The position numbers and the translations under genes are program-made. From Stackebrandtia endophytica (GTDB lineage Bacteria > Actinomycetota > Actinomycetes > Mycobacteriales > Micromonosporaceae), in NCBI RefSeq assembly GCF_006716355.1, contig NZ_VFOW01000001.1:5208001-5272000 (forward strand): a DNA stretch of 64,000 nucleotides, given 5' to 3'. This document shows, piece after piece, positions 25,858 through 35,434 of the stretch. The notes beneath the pieces are model-generated. The model saw nothing but the letters and a program-made list of their open reading frames with translations. It ran no database searches and had not been told where the DNA came from. Numbering within the stretch: the first letter of the stretch is position 1; each line of letters starts with the position of its first letter.

Positions 25858-26865
25858 TCAATACGCCAGACGGCGCATGACCTCGTCGAAGTTGTTGGTC
25901 CACCACTTCACCAACGCCGTCTGGCCGGGCAGCAGATGGTCGCAGGCCTGGTTGCGGCGCAGGTAATGCCATTCGATGACCCAGTTGTCGGCCAGCCGTT
26001 CCCACCACAACCGGTGCAGCGCTATCGCGATCTCGTTGCTCCCCAGGTCGAGGACGTCGCGGTATCCGTGCACGAACTCGGCGGCCCGGTTCAGATCGAC
26101 TCCACGGTCGTCGCCGTAGGTGAAGAAGAATGCCGCCGCCCGGGCCAGTTCCTTGCTGAACGGTCCCACCCGCATGCGGTCCCAGTCCAACACCGCCTGC
26201 ACCCGGTCGTCGTGGTCCAGCAGGACGTTGTGCGGGTGCAGGTCGCCGTGGAGATAGCCGGACATGATGACCGGGATGTCGGGCGGTCGCCGGTAGGCGA
26301 GTTTGGCGAGCATGCCCCGCTTCATCCGCAGCGTTCGTTCCGCCAACGCGTCGAACGAGCCACCGCCGTGACGTGAGTCCACCAGATCCAGCAGGCGGTC
26401 GACCCGGCGCAATGCGCTGTCGGGTGCGATCGAGGGTTGATGAAACGGCTGATTCGGTGTCGGGGCGGCCGACCGCAGGGTCAGATGAATGTTGCCCAAG
26501 ACCCGGCCCAGTTCGCGAACCCGCTCCATGCGAAGCGCCAACCCGGAACGATGTCGCCCGTTCAACCAGGGGAACACCCCGAACTCCTGGCCGTCGACGA
26601 TGACCGTGTCGGTGTAGTGGACGCTGGTCACCGGCAGCACGACCGGGACCCGGTTGGCGGCCAGGGCACGCAGTACCGAGAACTGGAATGCCAATTGCGG
26701 CCCGCGAACGTCGAGGAACAGCTTGAGCATGAAGTCGCCGACGTCGGTCTTGACCCGCCAACTGCGATTCATCAGGCCGGTCGGGACGCGGCGAACCGAC
26801 TGGACCGTGCCCAGTCGCCAGTGCGGAAGCACCATCGCCGGTGTCGGCAATTGAGTTGTCGCCAC
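25858..26865 (-). CDS. APH-fold phosphotransferase
   Basis: A 335-aa protein with the aminoglycoside phosphotransferase/homoserine kinase II fold. N-lobe: VRRVPTGLMNRSWRVKTDVGDFMLKLFLD (ATP-binding Lys in MLKLF). Catalytic loop: GYLHGDLHPHNVLLD (Brenner-type HGDxHxxN), and metal-binding Asp in QAVLDWDRMRVGPFSKELA. The start is uncertain: GTG 26865 is chosen as the first plausible one before the conserved region; ATG 26835 is an alternative. Substrate cannot be told; small hydroxyl metabolites or antibiotics are both possible. It is 60 nt downstream of nothing else on its strand except the C45 gene and may be co-transcribed with it. Confidence 0.78.
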   Translation of the reverse strand: MATTQLPTPAMVLPHWRLGTVQSVRRVPTGLMNRSWRVKTDVGDFMLKLFLDVRGPQLAFQFSVLRALAANRVPVVLPVTSVHYTDTVIVDGQEFGVFPWLNGRHRSGLALRMERVRELGRVLGNIHLTLRSAAPTPNQPFHQPSIAPDSALRRVDRLLDLVDSRHGGGSFDALAERTLRMKRGMLAKLAYRRPPDIPVIMSGYLHGDLHPHNVLLDHDDRVQAVLDWDRMRVGPFSKELARAAAFFFTYGDDRGVDLNRAAEFVHGYRDVLDLGSNEIAIALHRLWWERLADNWVIEWHYLRRNQACDHLLPGQTALVKWWTNNFDEVMRRLAY

Positions 26866-27011
26866 GTTAACCAACCTAGAGCCCCGCAGACGAGTGTGCG
26901 CCCGCTGGGTGATCAGTCTGCCCCATGGCGACGGGATGGGCGAATCGGAAGAGGCCGGGGATGGCACGAAACGGGGAGTGTCACGGCACCGCCACCTCAT
27001 ACTGTCGCAAC

Positions 27012-27209
27012 ATGAGTTACCAAACCCCTCCACAGCAAGGATTCGGGATGAACCACCGGCAGCAGATCGACATTTCGGCGGGTACCGCGTTCAAAGCCGG
27101 TTTCTTCGCGTACTTCGGGATGATGTGCGCCGCGCTGATCGTGGGAATCATCGTCGGCGTGGTCATGCTCGTTCTCGGATTCGGCTTGTTCGCTTCGGCG
27201 ATGGGCTGA
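27012..27209 (+). CDS. Small single- or two-pass membrane protein
   Basis: A 65-aa protein starting MSYQTPPQQGFGMNHRQQIDISAG, then a strongly hydrophobic segment (about residues 24-62) FKAGFFAYFGMMCAALIVGIIVGVVMLVLGFGLF. The Pro/Gln/Gly-rich head is typical of small actinobacterial membrane proteins, but no family is recognised. It diverges from the APH-like gene (147-nt gap), and an 8-bp hairpin follows the stop. No clear ribosome site is seen, so confidence is moderate. Confidence 0.6.
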   Translation: MSYQTPPQQGFGMNHRQQIDISAGTAFKAGFFAYFGMMCAALIVGIIVGVVMLVLGFGLFASAMG

Positions 27210-27217
27210 TCGGTGTC

Positions 27218-27244
27218 ACCGGGGACTTTCCGGCATTCCCCGGT
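27218..27244 (+). terminator. Terminator after the small membrane gene
   Basis: Inverted repeat ACCGGGGA (27218-27225) with TCCCCGGT (27237-27244), loop 11 nt, 9 nt after the stop. Confidence 0.6.
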
Positions 27245-27360
27245 TACATCGCGACACAGCGGTCCGCTCAGCGCCGTTATTGTGACCGGTCGGCCATTGG
27301 CAGCTCCACTCGGTTTCGCCAGAATCGGGGGCCACTTAGTCAAGAGAGTGGAGTATTTCA

Positions 27361-28251
27361 ATGGATTCGGTGTTGACGACCGTGTTCCTGCCCGTGGCGC
27401 TGGGTGTGGTCATGCTCGGACTGGGCCTGGGTTTGACCACGGCGGACTTCCGCCGGATCCTGGTGTATCCCAAAGCGGTCATCGTGGCACTGATCTGTCA
27501 GCTGTTCCTGTTGCCCGCCTTGTGTTTCGGATTGGTTCTGGCCTTCGACCTGTCACCGGCGCTCGCCATCGGAATGATGTTGTTGGCGGCCTCGCCCGGC
27601 GGGACGACCGCCAACCTCTACAGCCACCTGTTCGGTGGCAACGTCGCGCTCAACATCTCGTTGACCGCGGTGAACTCGGTGTTGGCGGTGGTGACACTTC
27701 CCGTGGTCGTCAACCTGTCGCTGGGGTACTTCGACTCCAGTGGTGGCAGCGTCGGTCTTCAGTTCGACAAGGTCCTGCAGGTGTTCGCGATCGTCCTGCT
27801 GCCGGTGGTGCTGGGAATGATGGTGCGGCGCTGGCGTCCGGGTTTCGCCGACCGGATGGACCGGCCGGTGCGGGCCCTGTCGGTGGTGGTGCTGGTGGCC
27901 GTCATCGCCGGGACGGTGATCAGCGAGCGGGAGAACATCGTCGACTACTTCCTGGCCGTCGGTGCGGTCGTCGTGGTCTTCAACGTGTTGAGCCTCGCGG
28001 TGGGCTATCTGGTTCCCCGGTTGGCGAAGGTGCAGCGGGCCGAGGCCGGGGCGGCCGCCTTCGAGATCGGTATCCACAACGCCACCCTGGCCATCACGGT
28101 CGCGGTCAGTCCCAGCCTGCTCGGTAATGCCGAGATGGCGGTCCCGGCGGCGGTGTACGGACTCGTCATGTTCGCCACCGCCACCGGTTTCGGTTATCTG
28201 CTTCGTCATCTGGGGCGGGAACGGGACGCCGTCGAGGCCGAGTCACGCTGA
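27361..28251 (+). CDS. Bile acid:sodium symporter (BASS) family transporter
   Basis: A 296-aa membrane protein with about nine to ten hydrophobic helices. Family features: LGLGLTTADFRRILVYPKAVIVALICQLFLLPALCFGL, MLLAASPGGTTANLYSHLFGGNVALNISLTAVNSVLAVVTLPV (the ASPGGxxxN substrate/Na+ region), and AAAFEIGIHNATLAITVAVSP (E-x-G-x-x-N-x-x-L) in the second repeat. Bacterial BASS proteins carry organic anions such as pantoate, pyruvate-like acids or bile acids with sodium; the substrate here is not determinable. It appears to be a single-gene transcript ending at the hairpin at 28343-28382. Confidence 0.88.
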   Translation: MDSVLTTVFLPVALGVVMLGLGLGLTTADFRRILVYPKAVIVALICQLFLLPALCFGLVLAFDLSPALAIGMMLLAASPGGTTANLYSHLFGGNVALNISLTAVNSVLAVVTLPVVVNLSLGYFDSSGGSVGLQFDKVLQVFAIVLLPVVLGMMVRRWRPGFADRMDRPVRALSVVVLVAVIAGTVISERENIVDYFLAVGAVVVVFNVLSLAVGYLVPRLAKVQRAEAGAAAFEIGIHNATLAITVAVSPSLLGNAEMAVPAAVYGLVMFATATGFGYLLRHLGRERDAVEAESR

Positions 28252-28342
28252 GACCTCTGTGGTCGACGCCCCGTCCGGTGCGAGAGGCGAAACCCGAGAT
28301 CGTGCCTGCGCGGCATCCGGCAGCCACGATCGGCTCACCACG

Positions 28343-28382
28343 CGAAGAGGACGTGACCGGAACACCGGACACGTCCTCTTCG
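28343..28382. terminator. Bidirectional terminator between BASS gene and dnaE
   Basis: A 13-bp perfect outer stem (28343-28355 with 28370-28382) and an inner CCGG/CCGG stem (28357-28360 with 28365-28368) form a long hairpin between convergent genes, 15 nt from the dnaE stop. Confidence 0.85.
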
Positions 28383-28397
28383 GTGACGTTTCGACGC

Positions 28398-31300
28398 CTA
28401 CTGTAGGCAGTCGGCTCCCAGAAGCACCTTGAGATCGGCGAACAGGGAGGTGTTGGGGTTGACCCGCCAGTTGTCACCGACCTGAAGGGTCACCGTCTCC
28501 GTCGGGCTGGTCAGCTTGACCCGGACCTGCGCATCACCCGGGTGGACCGACAGCACCTCCTTGAGCTGTTCGACAAGATCGGCGTTGACCTTGGCCAGCT
28601 GGACCGCCAACGATATCGGCGCGGGCGCGCCCTTGGTCGCGTTGGAGATGTCCAGCGGTTTGAGGTCCATCGCGATCAGCTGCGGGCTGCCCTCCTTCTT
28701 GTCGAGCTTGGCCTTGATGCAGCAGACCAGGTCGGGGACGAGCTGGTCTCCGAACGCCTCGAAGGTCTGCGGGAAGAAGCACACCTCGATCGCGCCGGCC
28801 AGATCCTCCAAAGTGGCCTTACCCCACAGCTTGCCCTTCTTGGTGACCCGCTTCTCCACCGAGGTCAGGATTCCCGCCACCTGGACCTGTGCCTGGTCGG
28901 CCACCTCGTCGCCGAACAGCGCCGCCACCGGCTTGTCGGCGTGAGACGCCAGCAGTCGTTCGTAGCCCTCCAGCGGGTGCGAGGAGACGTACAGGCCGAG
29001 CATGTCCCGCTCGAAGGCCAACAGTTCGCGGCTTTCCCACTCGTCGTCCGGGACGGTCAAGTCAACGCCCAGAGTGGTGGAGGCATCGGCTTCCAGGAGG
29101 CCGCCGAACAGGTCGAACTGACCCTTGGCCTCCTCCTTCTTCACCGACATGATCGCGTCGATGGCCTGCTCGTGAATGCTTGCGAGTCCCCGGCGCGGAT
29201 GGCCCAGTCCGTCGAAGGCGCCCGCCTTGATCAGCGACTCGATCGACCGCTTGTTGCAGGCGACGGCATCCACCTTGGACAGGAAGTCCTGGAAGTCGGT
29301 GTACTTGCCCTTGTCGGCACGCCGGGAGACGATTGAGGCGACCACGTTGCCACCGACGTTTCGGATGGCGCCCAAACCGAACCGGATGTCCTCTCCGACG
29401 GCCGCGAACGACCCCAGCGAGTCGTTGACGTCCGGCGACAACACCCGGATGCCCAGCTTGCGGCACTCGGCGAGGTACACCGCCATCTTGTCCTTGGAGT
29501 CACCGACGGAGGTGAGCAGCCCGGCCATGTACTCGGCCGGATAGTTGGACTTGAGGTAGGCGGTCCAGTACGCGATCATTCCGTAGGCGACGGCGTGCGA
29601 CTTGTTGAACGCGTAGCCGGCGAACGGCAGAATCGTGTCCCACAGTGTCTTGATCGCGTCGCCGGAGAAGCCGTTGTTCTTCATGCCGGCCTCGAACAGC
29701 GCGAACTGTTCCTCCAGGACCTCCTTCTTCTTCTTACCCATGGCCTTACGAAGCACGTCGGCCTGACCGGGCGTGAAGCTCGCCACCTTCTGAGCGATCT
29801 TCATGATCTGCTCCTGGTAGACGATCAGACCGTAAGTCTCGGCGAGGATCTCGCGCAGCGGCTCGGCCAGCTCGGGGTGAATGGGTTTGATGTCCTGCCG
29901 GGCGTTCTTCCGGTCGGCGTAGTCGTTGTGGGCGTTGACGCCCATCGGTCCGGGCCGGTACAGCGCGAGGACGGCCGCGATGTCGTTGAAGTTGTTGGGC
30001 TGCATGCGACGCAGCAACTCGCGCATGGCCGTGCCGTCCAACTGGAATACGCCCAGGGTGTCGCCGCGACTCAACAGTTCGTAGGACGCCTTGTCGTCGG
30101 TCGACAGGTTGTCCAGATCGACGTGCACGTTGCGGTTGGACTTGATCAGGTCGATGGCGTCGCCGATGACCGTGAGGTTGCGAAGCCCCAGGAAGTCCAT
30201 CTTCAACAGTCCGATGTCCTCACACGAGGGATAGTCGAACCCGGTGATGATGGCGCCGTCCTGTGGCCTGGCCCAGATCGGGATGACCTCCTGGACCGGT
30301 TGCGAGGACATGATCACGGCGCAGGCGTGCACACCCGGTTGCCGGATCAGGCCTTCGAGCCCCTGAGCGGTCTCGAAGATCTTCTTCGAGGGCGGGTCGC
30401 TCTCCAGCAGGGTGCGGACCTCGACGGCCTCGGTGTAACGATCGTGGGTCGGGTCGACGATTCCGGCCAGCGGAATGTCCTTACCCAGCACCGGTGGCGG
30501 CATGGCCTTGGAGATCTTGTCGGCGATCGAGAAACCCTCGCTGCCGTGCAGAATCCGGGCGGCGTCCTTCAATGCCGCCTTTGCCTTAATGGTTCCGAAC
30601 GTGACGACCTGCGCGATCTTGTCGGAGCCGTACTTGTCGGCGACGTAGGTGATCATCTCGCCGCGGCGACGGTCGTCGAAGTCGAGGTCGATATCGGGCA
30701 TCGACACCCGCTCGGGGTTGAGGAACCGCTCGAACAGCAGCCCGTGCTCCAGCGGGTCGACCGTGGTGATGCCGGTGGCGTAGGACACCAGCGACCCGAC
30801 GGCACTTCCTCGGCCGGGGCCGACCCGGATGCCGATCTCGCGTGCATGGTTGCAGATGTCGGCGGTGACCAGGAAGTAACCGGGGTAACCCTGACTGGCG
30901 ATGACGCCCAGCTCGTAGTCGGCGCGGTCGCGGTAGGAGTCCGGGATGCCCTCGGGGAACAGCCGTTCCATCCCGGCGTACACCTCGGCCTTCAGCCAGG
31001 TTTCGGCGGTGTGGCCCTCGGGGACGTCGAAGACCGGCATCCGGTCCTGGTGGGAGAAGGCGGCGTCGTAGGACTCGACCATCTCGGCCACCAGCAGCGT
31101 GTTGCGGCAGCCCTCCTGCCACAGTTCATCGCGGCGCAGTTCCCGCATCTGGTCGGCCGAGCGCAGGAAGTACCCCTCACCCTCGAACTTGAACCGGTTC
31201 GGGTCGTCGAGAGTCTTGCCCGACTGCACGCACAACAGGGCGGCGTGGGCGTCACGCTGATCGGCGGTGACGTAGTGGGAGTCGTTGGTGACCAGCGGCG

Positions 31301-31940
31301 GCAGGTTCAGTTTCCTGGCGACCTCGGCGAGATCCTCACGGACCCGCTTCTCGACGGAGTTGTCGTGCTCCATCATCTCCAGGAAGTAGTTCTCGGCGCC
31401 GAAGATGTCGCGGTAGTCGGAGGCGGCCTTGATCGCCTCGTCGAACTGTCCCAACCGCAGCCGGGTCTGCACCTCACCACCGGGGCAGCCGGTCGTCGCG
31501 ACGATGCCCTCGGCGTGCTCGGCGATCAGACCCCGGTCCATGCGGGGCTTGTAGTAGTAGCCCTGAACACTGGCCTGGCTGGACAGTGTGAACAGGTTTC
31601 GCAGCCCGGTGGCGTTCTTGGCCACCATGGTCATGTGGGTGTAGGCGCCGTTACCGGACAGGTCGTCACCGCGTTGGTGTGGTTCACCCCAGTAGACCGG
31701 TTTCTTGTGGAACCGGTCGTGCGGCGCCAGGTACGCCTCGATACCGAGGATCGGTTTCACCCCGGTGCCCTTAGCCTGCTGATAGAAGCTGTACGCCCCG
31801 TACATGTTGCCGTGGTCGGTCATCGCGATGGCGGGCTGCTGCAACCGTTCCGCCTCGGCGAACAGCGGTTTGAGCTGCGCGGCACCGTCCAACATCGAGT
31901 ACTCGGTGTGTACGTGGAGATGAACGAAACTGTCGGACAA
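28398..31940 (-). CDS. dnaE: DNA polymerase III alpha subunit (DnaE1)
   Basis: The replicative polymerase subunit, 1180 aa, normal length. The start is a TTG (complement 31938-31940) with GAGGGG 6 nt upstream, giving (M)[20 protein letters not shown]; further upstream in-frame codons lack homology. The PHP domain (about 1-280) keeps metal ligands: [30 protein letters not shown], so proofreading 3'-5' exonuclease activity as shown for M. tuberculosis DnaE1 is plausible. Polymerase motifs: [12 protein letters not shown] and [13 protein letters not shown] (catalytic Asp pair near residue 412). The clamp-binding motif QFDLFGG is near residue 938; an OB domain follows. It is a single leftward gene between a terminator and a divergent gap. 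Confidence 0.97.
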   Translation of the reverse strand: MSDSFVHLHVHTEYSMLDGAAQLKPLFAEAERLQQPAIAMTDHGNMYGAYSFYQQAKGTGVKPILGIEAYLAPHDRFHKKPVYWGEPHQRGDDLSGNGAYTHMTMVAKNATGLRNLFTLSSQASVQGYYYKPRMDRGLIAEHAEGIVATTGCPGGEVQTRLRLGQFDEAIKAASDYRDIFGAENYFLEMMEHDNSVEKRVREDLAEVARKLNLPPLVTNDSHYVTADQRDAHAALLCVQSGKTLDDPNRFKFEGEGYFLRSADQMRELRRDELWQEGCRNTLLVAEMVESYDAAFSHQDRMPVFDVPEGHTAETWLKAEVYAGMERLFPEGIPDSYRDRADYELGVIASQGYPGYFLVTADICNHAREIGIRVGPGRGSAVGSLVSYATGITTVDPLEHGLLFERFLNPERVSMPDIDLDFDDRRRGEMITYVADKYGSDKIAQVVTFGTIKAKAALKDAARILHGSEGFSIADKISKAMPPPVLGKDIPLAGIVDPTHDRYTEAVEVRTLLESDPPSKKIFETAQGLEGLIRQPGVHACAVIMSSQPVQEVIPIWARPQDGAIITGFDYPSCEDIGLLKMDFLGLRNLTVIGDAIDLIKSNRNVHVDLDNLSTDDKASYELLSRGDTLGVFQLDGTAMRELLRRMQPNNFNDIAAVLALYRPGPMGVNAHNDYADRKNARQDIKPIHPELAEPLREILAETYGLIVYQEQIMKIAQKVASFTPGQADVLRKAMGKKKKEVLEEQFALFEAGMKNNGFSGDAIKTLWDTILPFAGYAFNKSHAVAYGMIAYWTAYLKSNYPAEYMAGLLTSVGDSKDKMAVYLAECRKLGIRVLSPDVNDSLGSFAAVGEDIRFGLGAIRNVGGNVVASIVSRRADKGKYTDFQDFLSKVDAVACNKRSIESLIKAGAFDGLGHPRRGLASIHEQAIDAIMSVKKEEAKGQFDLFGGLLEADASTTLGVDLTVPDDEWESRELLAFERDMLGLYVSSHPLEGYERLLASHADKPVAALFGDEVADQAQVQVAGILTSVEKRVTKKGKLWGKATLEDLAGAIEVCFFPQTFEAFGDQLVPDLVCCIKAKLDKKEGSPQLIAMDLKPLDISNATKGAPAPISLAVQLAKVNADLVEQLKEVLSVHPGDAQVRVKLTSPTETVTLQVGDNWRVNPNTSLFADLKVLLGADCLQ

Positions 31941-32237
31941 CGCGAACCCCTCACCATGCGATGTGTTTGCCGGTGGATCACCACCCGATCCCGCGCCGCC
32001 GAACCGGCGCATCGACCACCCTAACCCCCCGCCCTTGTGGCGGTTTCGGCCAATCGTGGTGTCTTCCCCCTTCCCCGTGACAGGCGACGATTCACCTGGT
32101 CCGACGACCGTACGCACCACGTGTGACATCCCGATCGCCGACGGTGGGCATCGTCGCGCGAGATGAGTGTGGTCTGTCGACGGAACAGCGGGGCATACTG
32201 GCCGTTCGGTGACCGACGATCAATACAGGACGTGCTG
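31941..32237. promoter_or_regulatory. Divergent gap between dnaE and the alpha-mannosidase
   Basis: About 300 bp that must carry the promoters of dnaE (left) and the mannosidase (right). In-frame sequence extends dnaE upstream but is G/C-skewed, proline/glycine/arginine rich and without family similarity, so it is treated as non-coding. AGGA at 32227-32230 is the ribosome site of the mannosidase. I see no convincing promoter pair or palindrome. Confidence 0.4.
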
Positions 32238-35200
32238 ATGCATGACGACCGCAAATTGATAGAGGACCGGCTGACTCGCGTGTTGCGGGAGCGGATCACC
32301 CCCGCGATCTACTCCGGGGCGATCCCGTTGACGGTTCGGGTGTGGGACGCCCCCGGGGAGCCGGTCCCTCCTTCGGAGGCGCTGGCTCAGACATACCGGC
32401 CCGCGGCGGTCGGCGATCCGTGGGGTCCGGCGTGGGGGACCAGTTGGTTTGAGTTCACCGGTGAGGTGCCCGCAGAGTGGGCGGACCTGCCCGTCGAGGC
32501 CGTCATCGACTTGGGATTCGGTACCTCCGGGCCAGGATTCTCCGCCGAGGGGCTGGTGTACCGCCCCGACGGCACCGCGGTCAAGGGACTCAACCCACGC
32601 AATCAGTGGCTGCGGGTCGATTCGCGGGTCGCCGACGGCGACCGGGTGCGGTTCTTCGTGGAGGCCGCCGCGAATCCGATCATCGCGGGGCCGGTGACTC
32701 CGTTGGGGGACAAGGCGACCGCCGGAGACGAGCCCCTCTACCGGCTGGTCACCGCCCAGCTGTCGGTGTTCGACGAGACGGTCTGGGAACTGGTCCAGGA
32801 TCTGGAGGTCCTCGACGAGCTCATGCGTCAGTTGCCCCTCGATCAACCGCGTCGGTTCGAGATACTGCGTGCCTTGGCGACCGCGTTGGACGTCATCGAC
32901 GTGACCGACGTGTCGGGTACCGCCGCGGCCGGCCGTGAGGTGGTGGCCCCGGTACTCGCGGCCCCCGCCAACGCGTCGGCCCATCGCCTGTCGGCCGTCG
33001 GGCATGCGCACATCGACTCGGCCTGGCTGTGGCCGCTGCGCGAGACGGTGCGCAAGGTCGCCCGCACCGCCGCCAACACGGTCAACCTCATGGACGATCA
33101 TCCGGAGTACATCTTCGCGATGTCCCAGGCACAGCAGCTCGCCTGGATAGCCGAGCATCGGCCCGACGTGTTCGAGCGGGTCAAGGAGAAGATCGCGGCC
33201 GGCCAGTTCGTTCCCGTCGGCGGCATGTGGGTGGAGTCCGACACCAACATGCCCGGGTCGGAGGCGATGGCCCGGCAGTTCGTTCACGGCAAGCGATACT
33301 TCTTGGAGGAGTTCGGCATCGACACCCCCGAGGTGTGGCTGCCCGACTCGTTCGGGTACTCGGCGGCACTGCCGCAGCTGGTGAAACTGTCGGGTTCGCG
33401 GTGGTTCCTCACCCAGAAGATCTCGTGGTCGGCCACCAACCGGTTCCCGCATCACTCGTTCTGGTGGGAGGGCATCGACGGCACCCGCGTCTTCACCCAC
33501 TTCCCGCCCATCGACACCTACAACGCCGAGTTCACCGGTGAACAGGTCGCGCATGCGGTCCGCAACTTCCGCGACAAGGGCGGCGCCTCCCGGTCGCTGG
33601 TGCCGTTCGGGCACGGTGACGGCGGTGGCGGCCCCACCCGGGAGATGTTGGCGCGCGCGGCGCGACTGGCCGACCTGGAGGGCTCGGCGACCGTGGAGAT
33701 CGTCAAACCCGCCGAGTTCTTCGCGGCGGCCGAGGCCGAGTACCCGGAGGCGCCGGTGTGGGTGGGAGAGTTGTACCTGGAACTGCACCGTGGCACCTAC
33801 ACCTCGCAGGCGCGTACCAAACAGGGCAATCGCCGCAGTGAACATCTGCTGCGGGAGGCCGAGTTGTGGGCGGCCACCGCGGCGGTGCGCACCGACTTCG
33901 TCTACCCCTACGACGCGCTCGACCGGTTGTGGAAGGTCGTTCTGCTGCACCAGTTCCACGACATCCTCCCGGGCTCCTCCATCGCCTGGGTCCATCAGGA
34001 GGCGGCGCGCACCTACGCCGCGGTGGCCGAGGAGTTGACCGGCATCGTCGAGTCGGCGCAGCGGGCGCTCGCGGGTGAGGGGGACCGTGGCCTGATCTTC
34101 AACGCCGCACCCCACTCCCGGTCCGGTGTGTCGGCCGGAGGGGCCGCGACCCGCGACGGTGCCGCCGATCCGGTGGTGGTCACCGACACCGAGGCCGGCG
34201 ACCTCATCGTCGATAATGGACTGATTCGCGTCGTGGTCGACCCGGCCGGTCTCATCACCTCGGTGTACGACCAGGTGGTGGAGCGGGAGACCGTCGCGCC
34301 CGGGCAGGTCGCCAACCTGCTTCAGGTGCACCCGGATCTGCCGAACTACTGGGACGCCTGGGATGTCGACTCGTTCTACCGCAACCGGGTGACCGACCTG
34401 GTCGAGGCGGATTCGGTGGAGCTGAGCTATGTCAGCCACGACAAGGTCACCGTGGAGGTGACCCGATCCTTCGGCCAGTCCACTGTGACCCAGCTGATCA
34501 GTCTGTCGGCCGGAGTCGGTCGGGTGGACCTGGTGACCGAGGTGGACTGGCAAGAGACCGAGAAGTTCCTGAAAGCGGCGTTCCCCATCGACATCCGTGC
34601 CGAGGCCAGCGCCGCGGAGACCCAATTCGGACATCTCAAGCGCCCCACCCACACCAACACCAGCTGGGAGGCCGCGAAGTTCGAGATCTGCGCGCACCGG
34701 TTCATCCACCTGGCCGAACCGGGTTGGGGCGCCGCGGTGGTCAACGACTCCACCTACGGTCACGACGTCACCCGGCAGGTGCGTGACGACGGCGGCACGA
34801 CCACGACGGTGCGACTGTCGCTGCTGCGTGCGCCCCGGTTCCCCGACCCGCAGACCGATCAGGGCGTCCACCGGTTCGGCTACGCTCTGGTTCCCGGTGC
34901 GAGCATCCTCGACGCGGTTCGGGAGGGCTACCGGATCAACCTGCCCGAGCGGGTCGTCCCCGGAGCCGCGCCGGTTGATCCGTTGATCACCGTGGATAAC
35001 GACCAGGTGGTCGTGACGGCCGTCAAACTCGCCGACGATCGGTCCGGTGACGTGGTCGTTCGGCTCTACGAGGCCATCGGCGGCCGCGCCACCGCCCGGT
35101 TGTCGGCCTCGACCGAGGTGGTCTCCGCCGTCGAAACCGATCTGTTGGAGCGGGAGTCCACCGGTGTCGACTGTGAACTCATCGAGGGCGGTGTCGCATT

Positions 35201-35258
35201 GAAGCTGCGGCCGTTCCAAATCCTCACATTGAGATTGCGGCTGTGCAACGAGGTCTGA
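32238..35258 (+). CDS. GH38 family alpha-mannosidase
   Basis: A 1006-aa retaining zinc-dependent glycoside hydrolase without signal peptide, so cytoplasmic. ATG 32238 has AGGA 7 nt upstream. Catalytic features: HAHIDSAWLWPLRETVRK (zinc ligands His and Asp, about residues 255-270), the nucleophile Asp in VWLPDSFGYSAALPQL (near 370), and the zinc His in LHQFHDILPGSSIAWVH (near 573). The C-terminal half is the beta-sandwich domain set. It cleaves alpha-linked mannose from imported oligosaccharides or glycolipid fragments. It lies 176 bp upstream of a complete sugar ABC importer, strongly suggesting a joint uptake and cleavage pathway. Confidence 0.93.
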   Translation: MHDDRKLIEDRLTRVLRERITPAIYSGAIPLTVRVWDAPGEPVPPSEALAQTYRPAAVGDPWGPAWGTSWFEFTGEVPAEWADLPVEAVIDLGFGTSGPGFSAEGLVYRPDGTAVKGLNPRNQWLRVDSRVADGDRVRFFVEAAANPIIAGPVTPLGDKATAGDEPLYRLVTAQLSVFDETVWELVQDLEVLDELMRQLPLDQPRRFEILRALATALDVIDVTDVSGTAAAGREVVAPVLAAPANASAHRLSAVGHAHIDSAWLWPLRETVRKVARTAANTVNLMDDHPEYIFAMSQAQQLAWIAEHRPDVFERVKEKIAAGQFVPVGGMWVESDTNMPGSEAMARQFVHGKRYFLEEFGIDTPEVWLPDSFGYSAALPQLVKLSGSRWFLTQKISWSATNRFPHHSFWWEGIDGTRVFTHFPPIDTYNAEFTGEQVAHAVRNFRDKGGASRSLVPFGHGDGGGGPTREMLARAARLADLEGSATVEIVKPAEFFAAAEAEYPEAPVWVGELYLELHRGTYTSQARTKQGNRRSEHLLREAELWAATAAVRTDFVYPYDALDRLWKVVLLHQFHDILPGSSIAWVHQEAARTYAAVAEELTGIVESAQRALAGEGDRGLIFNAAPHSRSGVSAGGAATRDGAADPVVVTDTEAGDLIVDNGLIRVVVDPAGLITSVYDQVVERETVAPGQVANLLQVHPDLPNYWDAWDVDSFYRNRVTDLVEADSVELSYVSHDKVTVEVTRSFGQSTVTQLISLSAGVGRVDLVTEVDWQETEKFLKAAFPIDIRAEASAAETQFGHLKRPTHTNTSWEAAKFEICAHRFIHLAEPGWGAAVVNDSTYGHDVTRQVRDDGGTTTTVRLSLLRAPRFPDPQTDQGVHRFGYALVPGASILDAVREGYRINLPERVVPGAAPVDPLITVDNDQVVVTAVKLADDRSGDVVVRLYEAIGGRATARLSASTEVVSAVETDLLERESTGVDCELIEGGVALKLRPFQILTLRLRLCNEV

Positions 35259-35305
35259 GTCTAATCTCGACTGCCGTGACCTTATGGTGTGATTGTGGAC
35301 TCCGA

Positions 35306-35372
35306 TCATCGGTGTCGTTCGGTTGACATCGGACGACACCGATGACTATGGTCACTGGCAGCGACACCGTGA
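35306..35372 (+). promoter_or_regulatory. Promoter embedded in an inverted repeat upstream of the sugar ABC operon
   Basis: A perfect 13-bp inverted repeat (TCATCGGTGTCGT at 35306-35318 and ACGACACCGATGA at 35333-35345) flanks a consensus -35 TTGACA (35323-35328); a -10-like TATGGT lies at 35347-35352 (18-nt spacer). A third copy of the core CGACACCG occurs at 35362-35369, 28 bp after the second copy. This looks like an operator for a repressor that blocks RNA polymerase; the regulator itself was not found in the window. Confidence 0.65.
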
Positions 35373-35434
35373 CGGCGGCGTGAGCTATCCGGCGCCACCG
35401 CGAGGACACGGTGTGCTCGGACTTGAGGATTGCC

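Noticed and set aside
29595-32024. 809-codon rightward frame opposite dnaE
   Set aside because: Antisense to dnaE, with composition typical of antisense translation (VGxxDQVxGVxDD) and no family features.
31941-32129. 63-residue N-terminal extension of DnaE
   Set aside because: It is rich in Gly/Arg/Pro and unlike DnaE family N-termini; the TTG at 31940 has a good ribosome site and gives the standard start.
32220-35339. 1039-codon leftward frame opposite the alpha-mannosidase
   Set aside because: The mannosidase has catalytic motifs and a ribosome site; the antisense product is low complexity (Gly/Arg/Asp/His) without motifs.
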